Assembly (NCBI GenBank): GCA_033032175.1
Contig: CM065325.1
Location: forward strand, 13,668,930 to 13,732,929
Reading direction: 5' to 3'
DNA from: Saturnia japonica
Taxonomy: Eukaryota > Arthropoda > Insecta > Lepidoptera > Saturniidae
Length of the DNA stretch: 64,000 nt
Both the position numbers and the translations under genes were made by a program. Below are positions 35,053-45,962 of this stretch, in pieces (the first letter of the stretch is position 1; each line of letters begins with the position of its first letter). The notes below the pieces were generated by a model. The model did not search any database and was not told the DNA's origin. It saw nothing but the letters and a program-made list of their open reading frames with translations.

Positions 35053-35608
35053 CTAGCAGTACCCGCGGCTGCGTTCGCGTGGACTACAAAATTCCGTCGC
35101 CCGGACACTCAGGAGAACCCTGCTACCCCTGCTCCCATTTGTTTTAAAGACAAAAGTTCTTATTGTGGCTGATCCTTAGAAGATAAATATATGCTGTTGT
35201 TGACTTTTTAGTAGGTTTTTTAAGATCTACAATTATGTGATACATTAATTTGATATAGCTTTTACGGTTTACTTACCTTAAGCCGTTTAAGACTTTAAGA
35301 GCCCGAATTGATTACAGTTTTACTAGTTTTTATTTATTCGTACGGAAATCTAATTCATTTTCTAAAATAAAAATAGGCTAAGCTACTACTTAAAATATCA
35401 GCTATATGCCAGTGAAACTCTTGTCATTATCGGTCCAACCGTTTCGGAGATAACCCGGAAAATCACACATAGGAAAATTTAGAAAAAATTTTTTTTTTTG
35501 TTGTAAGTGCCTACCGTATAAAGGTATCTTCATATTATGTATTAAGTAAAAAGCTCTTATTTTGACATTACATAAAGATACTTCGATTTTATTAATTGTA
35601 TGTATAGA
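35053..35608 (-). mobile_element. Helitron-like element H1, full length
   Basis: CTAG at 35053-35056 after host A, TGTATAGA at the other end. Shares the blocks TAGGCTAAGCTACTACTT, CGGTCCAACCGTTTCGGAGA and TTATTTTGACATTACA with other H1 copies. Confidence 0.65.
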
Positions 35609-35864
35609 AGATAATTTTAAACACCATTGTACGTGGGTGCCAGAAAAGTATAATATACAATGTTAAATAAATAACATACGGAAACTCACAAAGCTCGAGT
35701 TATACTCGGTATTTTTTTGATTTTTAATATTATAGAATGAGGGAGTATCGTATAATAACCGAAAACACGTACCAGCTCTTGCAAGCAGCAAGAGATGAAT
35801 TGACAAGATCAAGATTGGAGTTTCTTGCAACTTAAATAATAGTTCTTGAAACATAAATCCCAAT

Positions 35865-35960
35865 AAAAACATGATGTAAATAAACGGGTTAAGTCTCGAT
35901 TGAGACGATTTGTCTATAAAAAGTAGTGAAAACTCATATTCAGCCAAGGGTAGCAGGTGG
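35865..35960 (+). repeat. Possible RTE-like LINE 3' tail, short
   Basis: TGAGACGATTTGTCTATAAA and AACTCATATTCAGCCAAGGG resemble the region after the stop in the fragment at 24345-24775 (ACTCATACTCAGCAGTGGG). Too short for a firm call. Confidence 0.35.
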
Positions 35961-35967
35961 ATAGGAA

Positions 35968-36462
35968 AAAAAACCGGCCAAGTGCGAGTTGGACTCGTGC
36001 ACCGAGGGTTCCGTAATTGCACAGCCACATTCACCAAAATAACTAGGTAACATTACTGAAGAAAGCACCAACCGCAAATAAGGAAATTAAATATTTTTTA
36101 AAGATGTAAAAATATACAGATTTCGGATTTTTTCCTTTACTTGTGCTATAAGACATTGCTTCTTGCCAAATTTCATGATTCTAGATCAAGTGGAAGTATC
36201 CTATAGGTTTTTTTCCTTTTGCGAAGGTTAAAAAATGCGGCATAAACGGTCGTATGTTTTGAATGCGTTGACTTAGAAGTTAGATTTTTTCACAGCACCA
36301 AGGGATTGCAGATCTGATTGTTTGATAATAATTTAAACTTGATATCTTTACACGATCCTGAGAAAAAGGGTCTTGACAGACAAACCGAGAGGAGCACGCA
36401 CAACGAAGTGATTCTTTACGGGTTCCTTTTTCCCTTTTGAAGTACGGAGCCTTACAAACGAG
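35968..36462 (+). repeat. Dispersed repeat starting CCGGCCAAGTGCGAGTTGG
   Basis: A roughly 495 bp non-coding repeat beginning CCGGCCAAGTGCGAGTTGGA and GGGTTCCGTAATT, ending with TTACGGGTTCCTTTTTCCC and TACGGAGCC. These phrases are characteristic of a repeat I recall as widespread in moth genomes. The transposon class is not certain. Confidence 0.6.
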
Positions 36463-36746
36463 TAATTGTGGCTAAAATCTGGCGAATCTTTTACTCGTTT
36501 AATTACATTCTTTTGAATCTAGAGAAATTCTGATCGAGTTTCAAATCACAGTGATGCTAATTAAGTTTTTGCTTAAAAAACTTATTTTGTAAAAAAGAAA
36601 AACGATGCTTTCTTCTTTAAATATCTGAGCGGCCGAGCTACGTTCAGCGTCTTGCAGAAACAAAAGACCATTCACGCTATCTATTGAAATTTGTTGCAGT
36701 CAAATGACTGTAGCCCCATAATGTATACTTTCCTGTTAAAGTATTG

Positions 36747-37060
36747 TGTTCACGCTTAACATCGTCATCCTACGCCGGCGGACGAATCAGTGTCAAGCAA
36801 AATATTCGGTACAAAAACCCGTTGTAAAATGAAAAAGAATTAAAACAGTCATTGAAATAGACAAACGCATTATTTTTCAATTAAGCCAATATATGTTTAA
36901 TGTTCCTTACTCTCGACCCTGAGTTTGATGAACATAGTTTTGTAAAGCGCGAAGTATGTTCGGCGGTTTTTGTAACGAACGTTTTGCTTGACGCTGATTC
37001 GTCCGCCGGCGTACGCGTCACGTTCCAGGGACGTTAGAGTGACAATATTAAGCGTGAACA
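36747..37060. mobile_element. 314 bp inverted-repeat element upstream of the host gene
   Basis: Ends TGTTCACGCTTAA and TTAAGCGTGAACA are perfect 13 bp inverted repeats, flanked on both sides by TATTG (36742-36746 and 37061-37065), a 5 bp target duplication. Complementarity continues inward with gaps over about 70-95 bases, sharing CGCCGGCGGACGAATCAG and GTCAAGCAAAA. No ORF. It ends 255 bp before the ATG of the gene at 37316. Confidence 0.8.
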
Positions 37061-37315
37061 TATTGCTTTCCTATTATTGATAGTTCTAGCCACACTATCG
37101 ATTGTTGGACGGTCCAAACGACAATCAATGTTGGGTCGTTTTATACCAACATAATTGTAAGTAAAAAAAAAAAAATAGGACACCAAGGTTAAGAATCAAT
37201 TACGACGTTTCATTGAACTTTGTAATTATCTTCCGACATTAAAATTGAATTATGATTAGGAGTTCTTTGATAAGGAATTAAGTGGATTTTTTATTGACGT
37301 TATTAGGATTTAGGT

Positions 37316-40300
37316 ATGTTTTGGAGAAATTTATTTGTGGTTTTGTGCGTTGTATTTACAAGAGCCACGGAACCTGCGTTCACTTGTAGGGTAAGCATAT
37401 CAGTTTGTTTTGTATTAAGGCCATAAATATGATGCATGCTCACGCTTGACCTCGATCTCATCTGATGTTAAGTGAAGATCATGATGAGATTTCAGTATCT
37501 AAATTGTGACGTATTTATACATATTATAAAACTCAACGTTTCTGTCTATATGTCCGTTAATGTTCTTTTAACGTGAAAACCACTATTCCGATTTATCCAT
37601 ATGGCCAGGTTATATTTTGTTACATAAAATAAAATACGAAATAAGCAGTGGGAATAATTGTCAATCAATTTGGGGAGAAGACGCTTTTGAAGCGATTAAA
37701 TAGCTTACGCTGAGTAAAACGATAAGAGATATACCAAATTAATTTGTTATTTGTTAATTTGTTGATCTTAAAAACACCTACAATATAGTCAGTAATACCA
37801 TATATCTATCTTCAAAGGATCATCCACAATTCATATTTTTAGGGCAACAAATTTCGCGGGTGCGCACGATCGACTCAACATTCTATAGACAATGCGAGCG
37901 TAGCCGCGGGCACAGCTAGTTTTATAGGTTGTTCAAATTCTTATAAGTTTTCAATACTGGCCCAAAAGAGACAAAAGAGTAAAGGCTGTGGAAGTATGTG
38001 AAAGATTCAACTGGGGAAGCACTACAGCTAAATCTATGTTTCTGTCCTAAGGCAACATTTTTTCGGTTTGAAGGCTAACCTAAACAACCTGTATATGGAA
38101 TTCCAGCTTAGTTAGATATCCATGGAGTACTGTTGTTGCCTTTAAGTGGGAGCATTTAGATAACAGCTTGGGTCATTTTACTCGGCTCAAAGAAGTGCTT
38201 GGACGATTCCAAACTCCGAAGCCGAAGTCTAAGGAGAGACTTCGCCTCCTTGTGCATGTTTTACCGCCTTCATATTGGGTTATGTAACGGGGGATTGTTT
38301 GACATGATGTCATCGACTACCTTCCAACATCACAACGCTCGCCATCGGGAGAGATTTAATCCTCTGACTTTGGAACCTAAATGGTCGCGGAGAGCCTTGT
38401 TTCAGGTTTCTTTTTGTGAATGCTATGGATGTGGAATGAACTCCATGCTAAGGTTTCCTAAGGGAACTATAGTATGGGATTATTGAAAATGGAAGATAAC
38501 AGGTTTTAATGGCTTGGAAATGCACATGTGACGTTTCTGGTATTGCAAGCGTGCATAGGTTGGAATGACTACTTGAATCACAAAATAACTTCAATTAATT
38601 AGGTGTTAAATGCACTGAGGAATAATTTGTTTACCATCAGCGTGGTTAAAAAAGTCTTTAGTAGTAATTATAGTTGAAAAGTAACGGTGATACTCCTGAC
38701 TTGACCTACACTTTCATGAACAGATGGATTACATACTTTTTAGATAATTTCCGTTACATTTAATGACCTAATAAGACAGATTGATGTTTATTTCAGTGCC
38801 GAAGCAACCAACTTCGTCAAGATGGAGGACTTTGTTTCGAGATACCACCATGGCAGCACCAACCAGTCGAATTGGAACAGCATTTGACTAAACTCAAACT
38901 GAAATGGGGAAATTCTACTAGAAGCAGTACGAGGAAGTCTCAATCCCCATTTGCCAATAGGTCATTATTAATTAGTAACAAGAGAATTTTTAACAAACAA
39001 TAAAACCCACTTCAATGATTTTGAGAAGTTCCCTGGTGTATATTCTAAAACCAATGAAAAAGATATCCCCTTTAAAACAAAAAACGAATCATCTAAATTG
39101 TTTAATAAACAAAGAAGTTATGGTTGATCATCCAACCACCTCCATTTTTGAAGTTCGTTAAAAATAACTATTAGTACTCAATTCCACACTGTAGCCTGGT
39201 GTTTCAAATTGTTTAACTATGTCTCCTTATTTCAGCGATATATCCCGCTACATGGATACCGTTTTGGCCCCATTTCTAGATACATATCACAGGAATATAC
39301 AGAACTCATACCAACAGCTCACGAGCAAAATCCTTCGCAGGATCAAGGAAGAAATCAGTAGAGCTGTAAAAAAAAAGCACGAGATTTACTCGAACCTGAC
39401 GAAATTGGCTGATGAGCTTAAAGTACCAGGTACGTGAAATGAATCTGTTCAAAATCTGAACTTCTCAGTATAAAATTGGTAAAACCACACCACTAAATTT
39501 CATGTTAAGTTCGGCGCGATTAAAGAATAAGTGATGGTCCATCAACAGTCGTTAGTTGACTGTAAATACTCACTGACTATGTATACACGAACCACTAATA
39601 CGCAATATATATGAAAGTGGTGATCCTATTGGATGTGAGTGTACTGTCATGTCAAATTTCATATTACGTAACTTCACAGCGATGTGTGATGAGGAAAGGC
39701 GATCAGTTCGAACTCTCGCCAGTAAGCTTGTTGCACAGATTTACGAATGCACTGAAGAAGCGAGAGCATCTATCGCTAAAATGGGAAAATATGCTGAAGA
39801 AATGATCAGCATCACCAAGAATCATATGGAATCGACGTTGGATGAAACTAGGTCTATAGATTTGGGTAATCATAGGAGAATTATGAAGTAAGTAACATTA
39901 CTATGAAATTTCATTGGATATATACTTTCTATACCTATCCTTGAAGCCGTGTAACTGTCTCCTGATCAGTGTGTTCCCTCCTTTTCACATTATGAAGACC
40001 TTCAATCATAACGTTTAGACATTTGAGCAAGGTCGCATGACAGCAACCACAGTTAATAAATTGTATATCCCTCGTTCTAGTTTCGTAATTAAACTAAAAA
40101 CATTGATATGTCGACATATTATTAAGCCCTTTTCTATTGTTCTTCGACGCAGAAGACACTATGAAATTGGAAGATAATTTGATACATCGGGAAATTAATT
40201 GAGACATCTTAGCATTCCATGTATTCACCGTGCGGGTGCTGGGTTCATCGTGTGGCGGAGAGAAGAAAACACGAGCAGCTCCCGGGATGCATGATACATT

Positions 40301-41029
40301 ATGATGCACATCAGCGCTCACCTTGACCGCCCGCGATACCCTCCCTGCCAAGTCAGGTTTGGTAAGAGCCTTTTAATGCTGCTTTAGATACCCGTTCTAA
40401 AATAAAACTTACTGCAGTTCACGACAGGCCGAGGTCTTTTAACAAGTTATAGAGAGATTTCTCTAGAATAACTCTCGCTCCCACTTCTACCGCATATAAG
40501 TTAACCGCATAGCCGTTTTTGGTTAGCTCATTTCATAGATCATAATATTTATTCATTTTTATTTAGCGCTCGTTAGGTATATTAGTTTCCTATGGTACAG
40601 TAAGCTCTAAAAGTACTATACGCTTGATCTCCCAAGAATAAAGAAATATGTCTAGTCTGAATGACGAAACACCCACATCCAACATTTTTACATCAAATTG
40701 GAACAATGGATTATTTTAGAGCATTTTGTCCAAGGAAACAAATTATTAATAAAGTGTTTAAATTTATTAAAACTTTTTGACTTCTTCATATTCAATAAAA
40801 CTTAATTTTCACTCTCACTTTTAGGGCTAACGTAACATCATGCCTTCAAGACCTATCTAGAGCAGCGGTTGCACTTGGCTACGAACTGGATTTGAGTCTT
40901 ACTAATGCTCGAAGGTATAACGAGCAATCGTGCGAGAAGCTCACTACTTGTAGCAATAAAGCTCGAAAGCAGAGCGACGACGCTATCACTGAACTACGAG
41001 ATCAGCTATATCAATGTGTCTATGCTTAA
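37316..41029 (+). CDS. Five-exon gene for a secreted helical protein (281 aa), family not recognised
   Basis: Exons: 37316-37390, 38797-38960, 39236-39429, 39680-39887, 40825-41029 (stop TAA). All introns are GT-AG, and codon phase (0, 2, 1, 2) is kept at each junction, which would be unlikely by chance. Donors are AGG|GTAAGC, AG|GTCATT (weak), CAG|GTACGT and GAA|GTAAGT. An in-frame TAG lies 12 bases before the ATG. Residues 1-20 (MFWRNLFVVLCVVFTRATEP) form a signal peptide with likely cleavage near residue 17. The rest is rich in charged helices (residues 81-260), with cysteines at 24, 26, 38, 147, 168, 220, 250, 256 and 278 and glycosylation sequons at N64, N133 and N216. It would be exported. 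Function unknown. Intron 1 holds Helitron and LINE relics. Extra exons within intron 1 cannot be excluded. Confidence 0.8.
37690..37919 (+). mobile_element. Helitron-like H1 fragment in intron 1
   Basis: AAATAGCTTACGCTGAGTAA, GATCTTAAAAACACCTAC, GTGCGCACGATCGACTC and finally GCGGGCACAG|CTAG before T. The CTAG end is intact; the TC side is unclear. Confidence 0.6.
38160..38640 (+). pseudogene. LINE relic in intron 1 (RT C-terminal end and 3' UTR)
   Basis: Translation gives SLRRDFASLCMFYRLHIG, FQHHNARHRERFNPL and LRFPKGTIVWDY then a stop. This matches the C-terminal tail of a common moth LINE (LRRD-x-ASLC-x-FYR, then F-x-HHNARH). The segment to about 38640 (TTGCAAGCGTGCATAGGTTG, TTGTTTACCATCAGCGTGG) is the matching 3' UTR. 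The same family is present at 49960-50382 and 58780-58905. It lies in the sense orientation of the host gene. Confidence 0.7.
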
Positions 41030-41095
41030 TTATCTAGCTTAAAATCTATCTAAAATTAATTCTAGCTATCGGTTTAATATCACCAAACAATATGA

Positions 41096-41101
41096 ATTAA
41101 A
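41096..41101 (+). promoter_or_regulatory. Candidate poly(A) signal (ATTAAA)
   Basis: ATTAAA lies 67 bases after the stop codon of the five-exon gene. It is a common variant of AATAAA. In AT-rich DNA the hexamer is frequent, so the support is positional. Confidence 0.4.
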
Positions 41102-42484
41102 ATAATTATTATAGATTTCAATGGCCCAGTGTTGTTATTTTTATTATTATTACCACAGTTAAATCAAAACTGTGATTTACTTTAAACACTTGAAACATCA
41201 CTAATTCACTGTATATTAGTGGTTATAATGCCTTTTCTATGAACTTCTAGCATTGTTTAGCATTTACTATAACTTTATATTTATATAGCTTTGAGATTTT
41301 TCAATTACGAAGTATTTGAAGACCAATAATTGTGAAACGAGCTCGTGTTTCCCATTCCTGTACTTTATCAGGTTTGAATAATACCAAATTTCCACGCCGT
41401 ATTGAGAGCAGTATAATTACAATAATTTGTTGGTACTAGTATACATGTTCCCACAATATTAGTGAATTATGTCACAATTGGCCACTAAAGCATCTTCTTT
41501 AGGTTTATCTTCTACTACTAAAACATGCATAGTTGGATTATAAATTCTTCCATTGAGGATTGATTTTAGTAACTTCATTACCATCTACTGCTTTAAATTC
41601 TCTACAAAAGATTTCTTCGTCCATCGTCCTCGACTTTCTCTTCATCATCCATCAATATAAGCCCTTCTAGACTATTAATTTTATGCTTTATCTAGATACG
41701 TAGGGATAAAGTGGGGTATTGACCATGCAAATTCCGTAATTCTCGTTAAATCTCAAATTTTATATTGACAGAAAGTACATAATAAACTAGACCTATGATA
41801 TTATACTGGTTTGCGAATATATAAGCTTAGAGTTATTTGAATTATTACGTATACTTCAATAAACATTGCGAAACCACACATAAAATAACAACTAACTAAT
41901 AAAATCCATTTCGGATTCAAACTCAACAACTCGTTTAATTCAGGTCTAACTAATATAAATTCATCAGCGGCCGCCGTGTTGTCTAAATATTTGAATAATT
42001 TGATTTCGCTTTGTTGAACAACTGCGAGGCGCGGGCCTTTCGAACCCGTCATTAGATAGGATAGTGACGACAAGGTATTTGGACTTGAGCTACGTAGATA
42101 TTCTTAAAGGCCACGAAACAATCCTGCTTTTTAAATTTGAGTTCGTACATAGTGGATGAATGAATACAATCTCTGCATATTTGTAGTGTTTTTTTACGTA
42201 GATAGATTTTATGATTTTATTAGCCGACAACTAAATGAAGCATCATGATTATGAAGGTTTGTAAGGCTTTGTAAGGTTTCTGTGTTCGCAATTTAAGAAG
42301 AAAGGTAGAGTGAAAAGGTTGTTTAAATAGAGAATCAGTAGAAACAGTTTGAGGGGTATAAGGCAAAGACGTAACTGTCCGTGATATGCAGGCAAGTAAA
42401 AATCATTCAATTAAGCAATAAACTTGAATATACATACATATTTTAATTACTAAAACAATTATCAGTGACTGGTACAATAAAATA
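41102..42484. other. Unassigned flank between host gene and mariner element
   Basis: AT-rich with no shared repeat recognised. A minus-strand open frame at 41801-42073 (90 codons) includes a hydrophobic stretch WILLVSCYFMCGFAMF and is GC-richer at its start, but has no family match or splice context that supports a gene. Confidence 0.4.
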
Positions 42485-42516
42485 CAAGGTGTCCAGAAAG
42501 GGTATCGGGTATTTGT
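42485..42516 (+). repeat. Mariner-family left terminal inverted repeat
   Basis: Begins CAAGGTGTCCAGAAAG after TA and is the exact reverse complement of 43756-43787. Confidence 0.95.
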
Positions 42517-42591
42517 AAGTTCAATGAAACAAAAATTATTTGTATGCAATAAAAAAGTTTATTGTTTATTATTAGCATATGAATTGGAGAA

Positions 42592-43671
42592 TTATTTGGA
42601 AAAGATGATGTTATCCAAATGATGACCGTTACGTTGCTGGCACTCTTCTAAACGGAAACGAAGATTGGCGATAACACGTTGACACATAGCTATCGATATT
42701 GCTGCCATTTCTGACCTGATGTTTTGCTTTAACTGGGTTAGATTCGTCGGATTGTTTTGATAAACCTTACTTTTAAGGTATCCCCATGCAAAATAGTCAA
42801 GCGGGCTAAGGTCGGGGCTTCTGGGAGGCCAGTTGATGTTACCCCTTCGCGAAATGACTTTATTAGGGAATAATTCGTTAACAACTTCCATTGAGTCATT
42901 TGAGGTATGGCAAGTGGCCCCATCTTGCTGGAACCACGTTCTTGAGTTGAAACCTGCAAACTCCTGCAACTCTGGGACCAAAAAATATCGCAACATATCG
43001 CAATAACGGTCACTATTCACATTAATTGCTCGGCCTCGTTGATCTTCATGAAAATAAGGACCAATTATGCCTTTAGCAGACATAGCGGCCCAAACAACGA
43101 CCTTTGGGCTATGCAGGGGTCGTTCATGCTTTCGTCTCGGATTCTCCACTGCCCAGTACCGACAATTCTGCTTATTAACATGAACATTCAGGTGAAAATT
43201 TGCTTCGTCACTGAACAGTATGTTGTTAAAGTTGTTAAATCGCTGCAGCATTTCGTTCACAAAATTCAGTCTATTAGCATAGTCCGTATCCTTCAATTCT
43301 TGAACCAATTGAATTTTATAGGCTTTTAGATGTAAGTCTTTCTTTAAAATCGAATGTAAAGACGATTTTTTGATGTTCAACGCTTGGCTTCGCTTTCGGA
43401 TGGATAAAGACGGATTTTGACGAACCGACGCCTCAACTTCTTCAATTGTTTCTTCATCGCGAACTGAACGAGGACGACCAGAGTTTTGAATTTTAACTGT
43501 CGCACCTGTATTCTCGAACATCCTGATCCATTTCCTAATGCTATCGTTACTTGGCGCGTGGCGTGTACGATATTCCGCACGATAGAAACGTTGAGCAGTC
43601 ACTATTGAATCACCATTACGATAATACGCTCGTACGCAAAATGCGCGATGCGTCCCCGAGTACTGTTCCAT
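42592..43671 (-). CDS. Tc1/mariner-family transposase, full length (359 aa)
   Basis: This enzyme binds the element ends and moves the DNA by cut and paste into TA sites. The N-terminal part (about 1-55, MEQYSGTHRAFCVRAYY) is the helix-turn-helix found in insect DUF4817-type proteins. A second DNA-binding region follows with the GRPR linker at 65-68. The catalytic core has ILFSDEANFHLN (Asp155), TWFQQDGATCHTS (Asp250) and PPRSPDLSPLDYFAWGYLK (Asp292). The spacing of 41 residues between the second and third Asp fits the DD41D group. If Asp287 were used instead, the spacing would be 36. No stop or frameshift is present and the length is normal for the family. The ATG is 84 bases inside the end repeat. 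It is plausibly active. Confidence 0.93.
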   Translation of the reverse strand: MEQYSGTHRAFCVRAYYRNGDSIVTAQRFYRAEYRTRHAPSNDSIRKWIRMFENTGATVKIQNSGRPRSVRDEETIEEVEASVRQNPSLSIRKRSQALNIKKSSLHSILKKDLHLKAYKIQLVQELKDTDYANRLNFVNEMLQRFNNFNNILFSDEANFHLNVHVNKQNCRYWAVENPRRKHERPLHSPKVVVWAAMSAKGIIGPYFHEDQRGRAINVNSDRYCDMLRYFLVPELQEFAGFNSRTWFQQDGATCHTSNDSMEVVNELFPNKVISRRGNINWPPRSPDLSPLDYFAWGYLKSKVYQNNPTNLTQLKQNIRSEMAAISIAMCQRVIANLRFRLEECQQRNGHHLDNIIFSK

Positions 43672-43755
43672 CGTGACTAAAACTCCACAAAATGGCGGAC
43701 GCCACGAACCCCTCCCCGCACCCTTTAGACGCCCCGTTTCGAATATGGCGCGAAA

Positions 43756-43787
43756 ACAAATACCCGATACCCTTTCTGGACACCTTG
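43756..43787 (-). repeat. Mariner-family right terminal inverted repeat
   Basis: Ends CTTTCTGGACACCTTG before TA and is the exact reverse complement of 42485-42516. Confidence 0.95.
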
Positions 43788-43789
43788 TA

Positions 43790-45579
43790 TAAATACTGTA
43801 GAGATAAAGCAGTTAATATTATATTAATCCTAACATTGCTTTTAATTTTTATTATATTTTAATAACTAAACACATTGTCGGTACTCTTCCTGATGGTAAG
43901 CACAGGATAGTCCAAACACAACGGCAACCACCGAGAAATGAGTTTAAGTAGGTATCACTTTATTCAAATGTGGGTAGTGGTTTTTTGTTTATATACCCTA
44001 TAATTAAGATATTGATTCTGTAAAAGCATGTACTATGGCGTACCTTATAAATAATTTCATGACGTATAAAACTATGAATATTAATAAAGGTTCTGCAAAA
44101 TTTCAATTTGCCTTTCATAAATTGAAATATATTTGAAAAGTATGAATAATGCAAGAAACGTTTGATTTAATGTCTTTAAAAACACGACTCATACGAATAA
44201 TGTAGTAATTATCGAAATGAAGAGTTCTTCAAAGAGCAGAAATCTTTAATTCAAATAAGAAGAAAGTAATAACAAACACGTGAAAATTGGTCTTTAAATA
44301 CATTATATAACAGCGAATGCATTTGGCATTGGTTTAAAGATTTTATATAAAAGCCGCAACAAATAATTATATAACAAGTATGATGAGAAAGAATGAACAA
44401 AATATCTTTAAATCACAGAAAAACCCAAGTCATCGTTATAGCCTTCAAAATCTCTAGAGTTAAGTGGCAGGGTGGGGCACATTGCTCGTATAATCGATGT
44501 GGCCAAAGAGTTCTTAAGTGATGACCACGCATCATTGATATTGCCGCTACTAGGTAGTTCCATGACCTTGTGAAGGTTGCAGGAATCCACTACATACAAG
44601 TAACACAAGACCATTTGAAAGATGCCTATGTCCAGCAAATGATATCTTTCGTCGGAATGAATGGATGGATTGAACCTGTAAATATCTTAAATGTGCCGAC
44701 TTCTTTATCGACTTCGGGTGATTGTTTGATGTAAGACGCTCTTTTGATTGAAATAAAAAATATTGGTTTAATACAATTTAAACACAATTAAGACCATTGT
44801 TGGTACAAGCCGCCCTTGATAATCAAGTGCCTAATTAATTTGAATGTTCTTTTTTACGGTTTTGTTTTAAAATTTACTAAGTACACGTTTTTGTTATTAA
44901 TTCCACTGCACGTAATTTTCATAATTTGTATGAGAAGATTAAATCATATGGGAGATCATCTTTCTGATCATGTTATATTTATTATTTCCCATAAATTAAA
45001 ATGAAATAATTGTACAAACATGAAGCTCTATACGACTTCGAGTGAAGTTGCGGGCGGAAACTTAGTATGAGTGTATTAAGAATCTATATGAGTAGGTAAA
45101 TATGTATCATATTTTCTGTGCATAAGGTTGACAAAATTGGGTGATATAAATAAACTAACAAAAAAATAATTGCTCTACGTAAAACGTATATATAAATGTA
45201 AACCAGATACAAAAAGAATTAATGATATATCAGTATTTATTAAAACGAATGATACTTCGCAGTAGTATACAGATCTTAGCATTTATCACAGCAATAACTT
45301 CCGCGCGGGAAGCCACAATGTCATCGGCTCTCCATTTTCATTCCTTTTACATTTTAGTGCGAAATATACGTGCGGTTTACGACTTATTTCCCGTTTTCGC
45401 TAAAAATATAACTTCGCAGAAAACGTGACAAGTTGTACATATTTTAAAAAGAGTCGCAGGGTGGTTTAGAAAGAAAATTTCTAAAAAAAAAAATTAATTT
45501 TTCTTTTTTATATTAAACTGATATTTAATATAGTGACAAACTCCAAATCATAGGTAAATTTGATATTAAGGCACCTATG
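43790..45579. other. No gene recognised
   Basis: AT-rich DNA with only short frames. The GC-richer patch at about 44460-44600 has no clear exon boundaries. No shared repeat was seen. Confidence 0.45.
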
Positions 45580-45760
45580 TTAAGTATGAAGGTGGATGAA
45601 TATAAGACTATAGGAAGGCCGTAGAAGTTATGAATGGATTGTGTGCGGAAATAATATGTTTAAAAGGTGTGAATACTGAGATGGTAGTAGATAGTGGAGA
45701 ATGGAGGAAAACGTGTTTGACGACTCTACTTAGGTGGGATGAGGGTAAGATTAAAAAAAA
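45580..45760 (+). pseudogene. LINE relic (RT C-terminal end)
   Basis: Broken translation GRP, then MDCVRK, then GVNTEMVVDSGEWRKTC and LRWDEGK recalls the end of RTE-type LINE proteins (WMDCV-x-D-x-x-x-KGV, GEWKKKT-x-CADP). Stops and shifts mark it as dead. Confidence 0.6.
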
Positions 45761-45784
45761 TCGTTTACTGGTTTTAGATTAATA

Positions 45785-45962
45785 GGTTAGCGTTATAGCC
45801 GCAATCTCACGTGATGTTAAGCGACGATGTGGCCCAAGATGGTGACACGACAAGCCTAGTGCGCAATAGAAAATATCCTATCTCCGAAAGCTCACGCTCA
45901 TTGCAGGGGTTCGAACTCGCGTCGATCGAATAGATATCCTTACACGCTATCATTGCTTCAGA
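45785..45962 (-). repeat. tRNA-derived SINE, family 2
   Basis: On the minus strand, B box GAGTTCGAACC at 45908-45918 is followed by CCTGCAATGAGCGTGAGC, then GTGTCACCATCTTGGGCCAC and CTTAACATCACGTGAGAT. The copy at 25115-25345 matches the head and 27998-28075 the tail. Confidence 0.65.

Larger units (their letters stand above)
42485..43787 (-). mobile_element. Intact Tc1/mariner-superfamily transposon (DD41D type)
   Basis: 1303 bp. The terminal inverted repeats are perfect over 32 bp (42485-42516 and 43756-43787), starting CAAGGTGTCCAGAAAGGGTA. TA flanks both ends (42483-42484 and 43788-43789), the target duplication of this superfamily. The interior encodes one uninterrupted transposase on the minus strand. 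Perfect ends and an open gene indicate a recent insertion. Confidence 0.95.
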
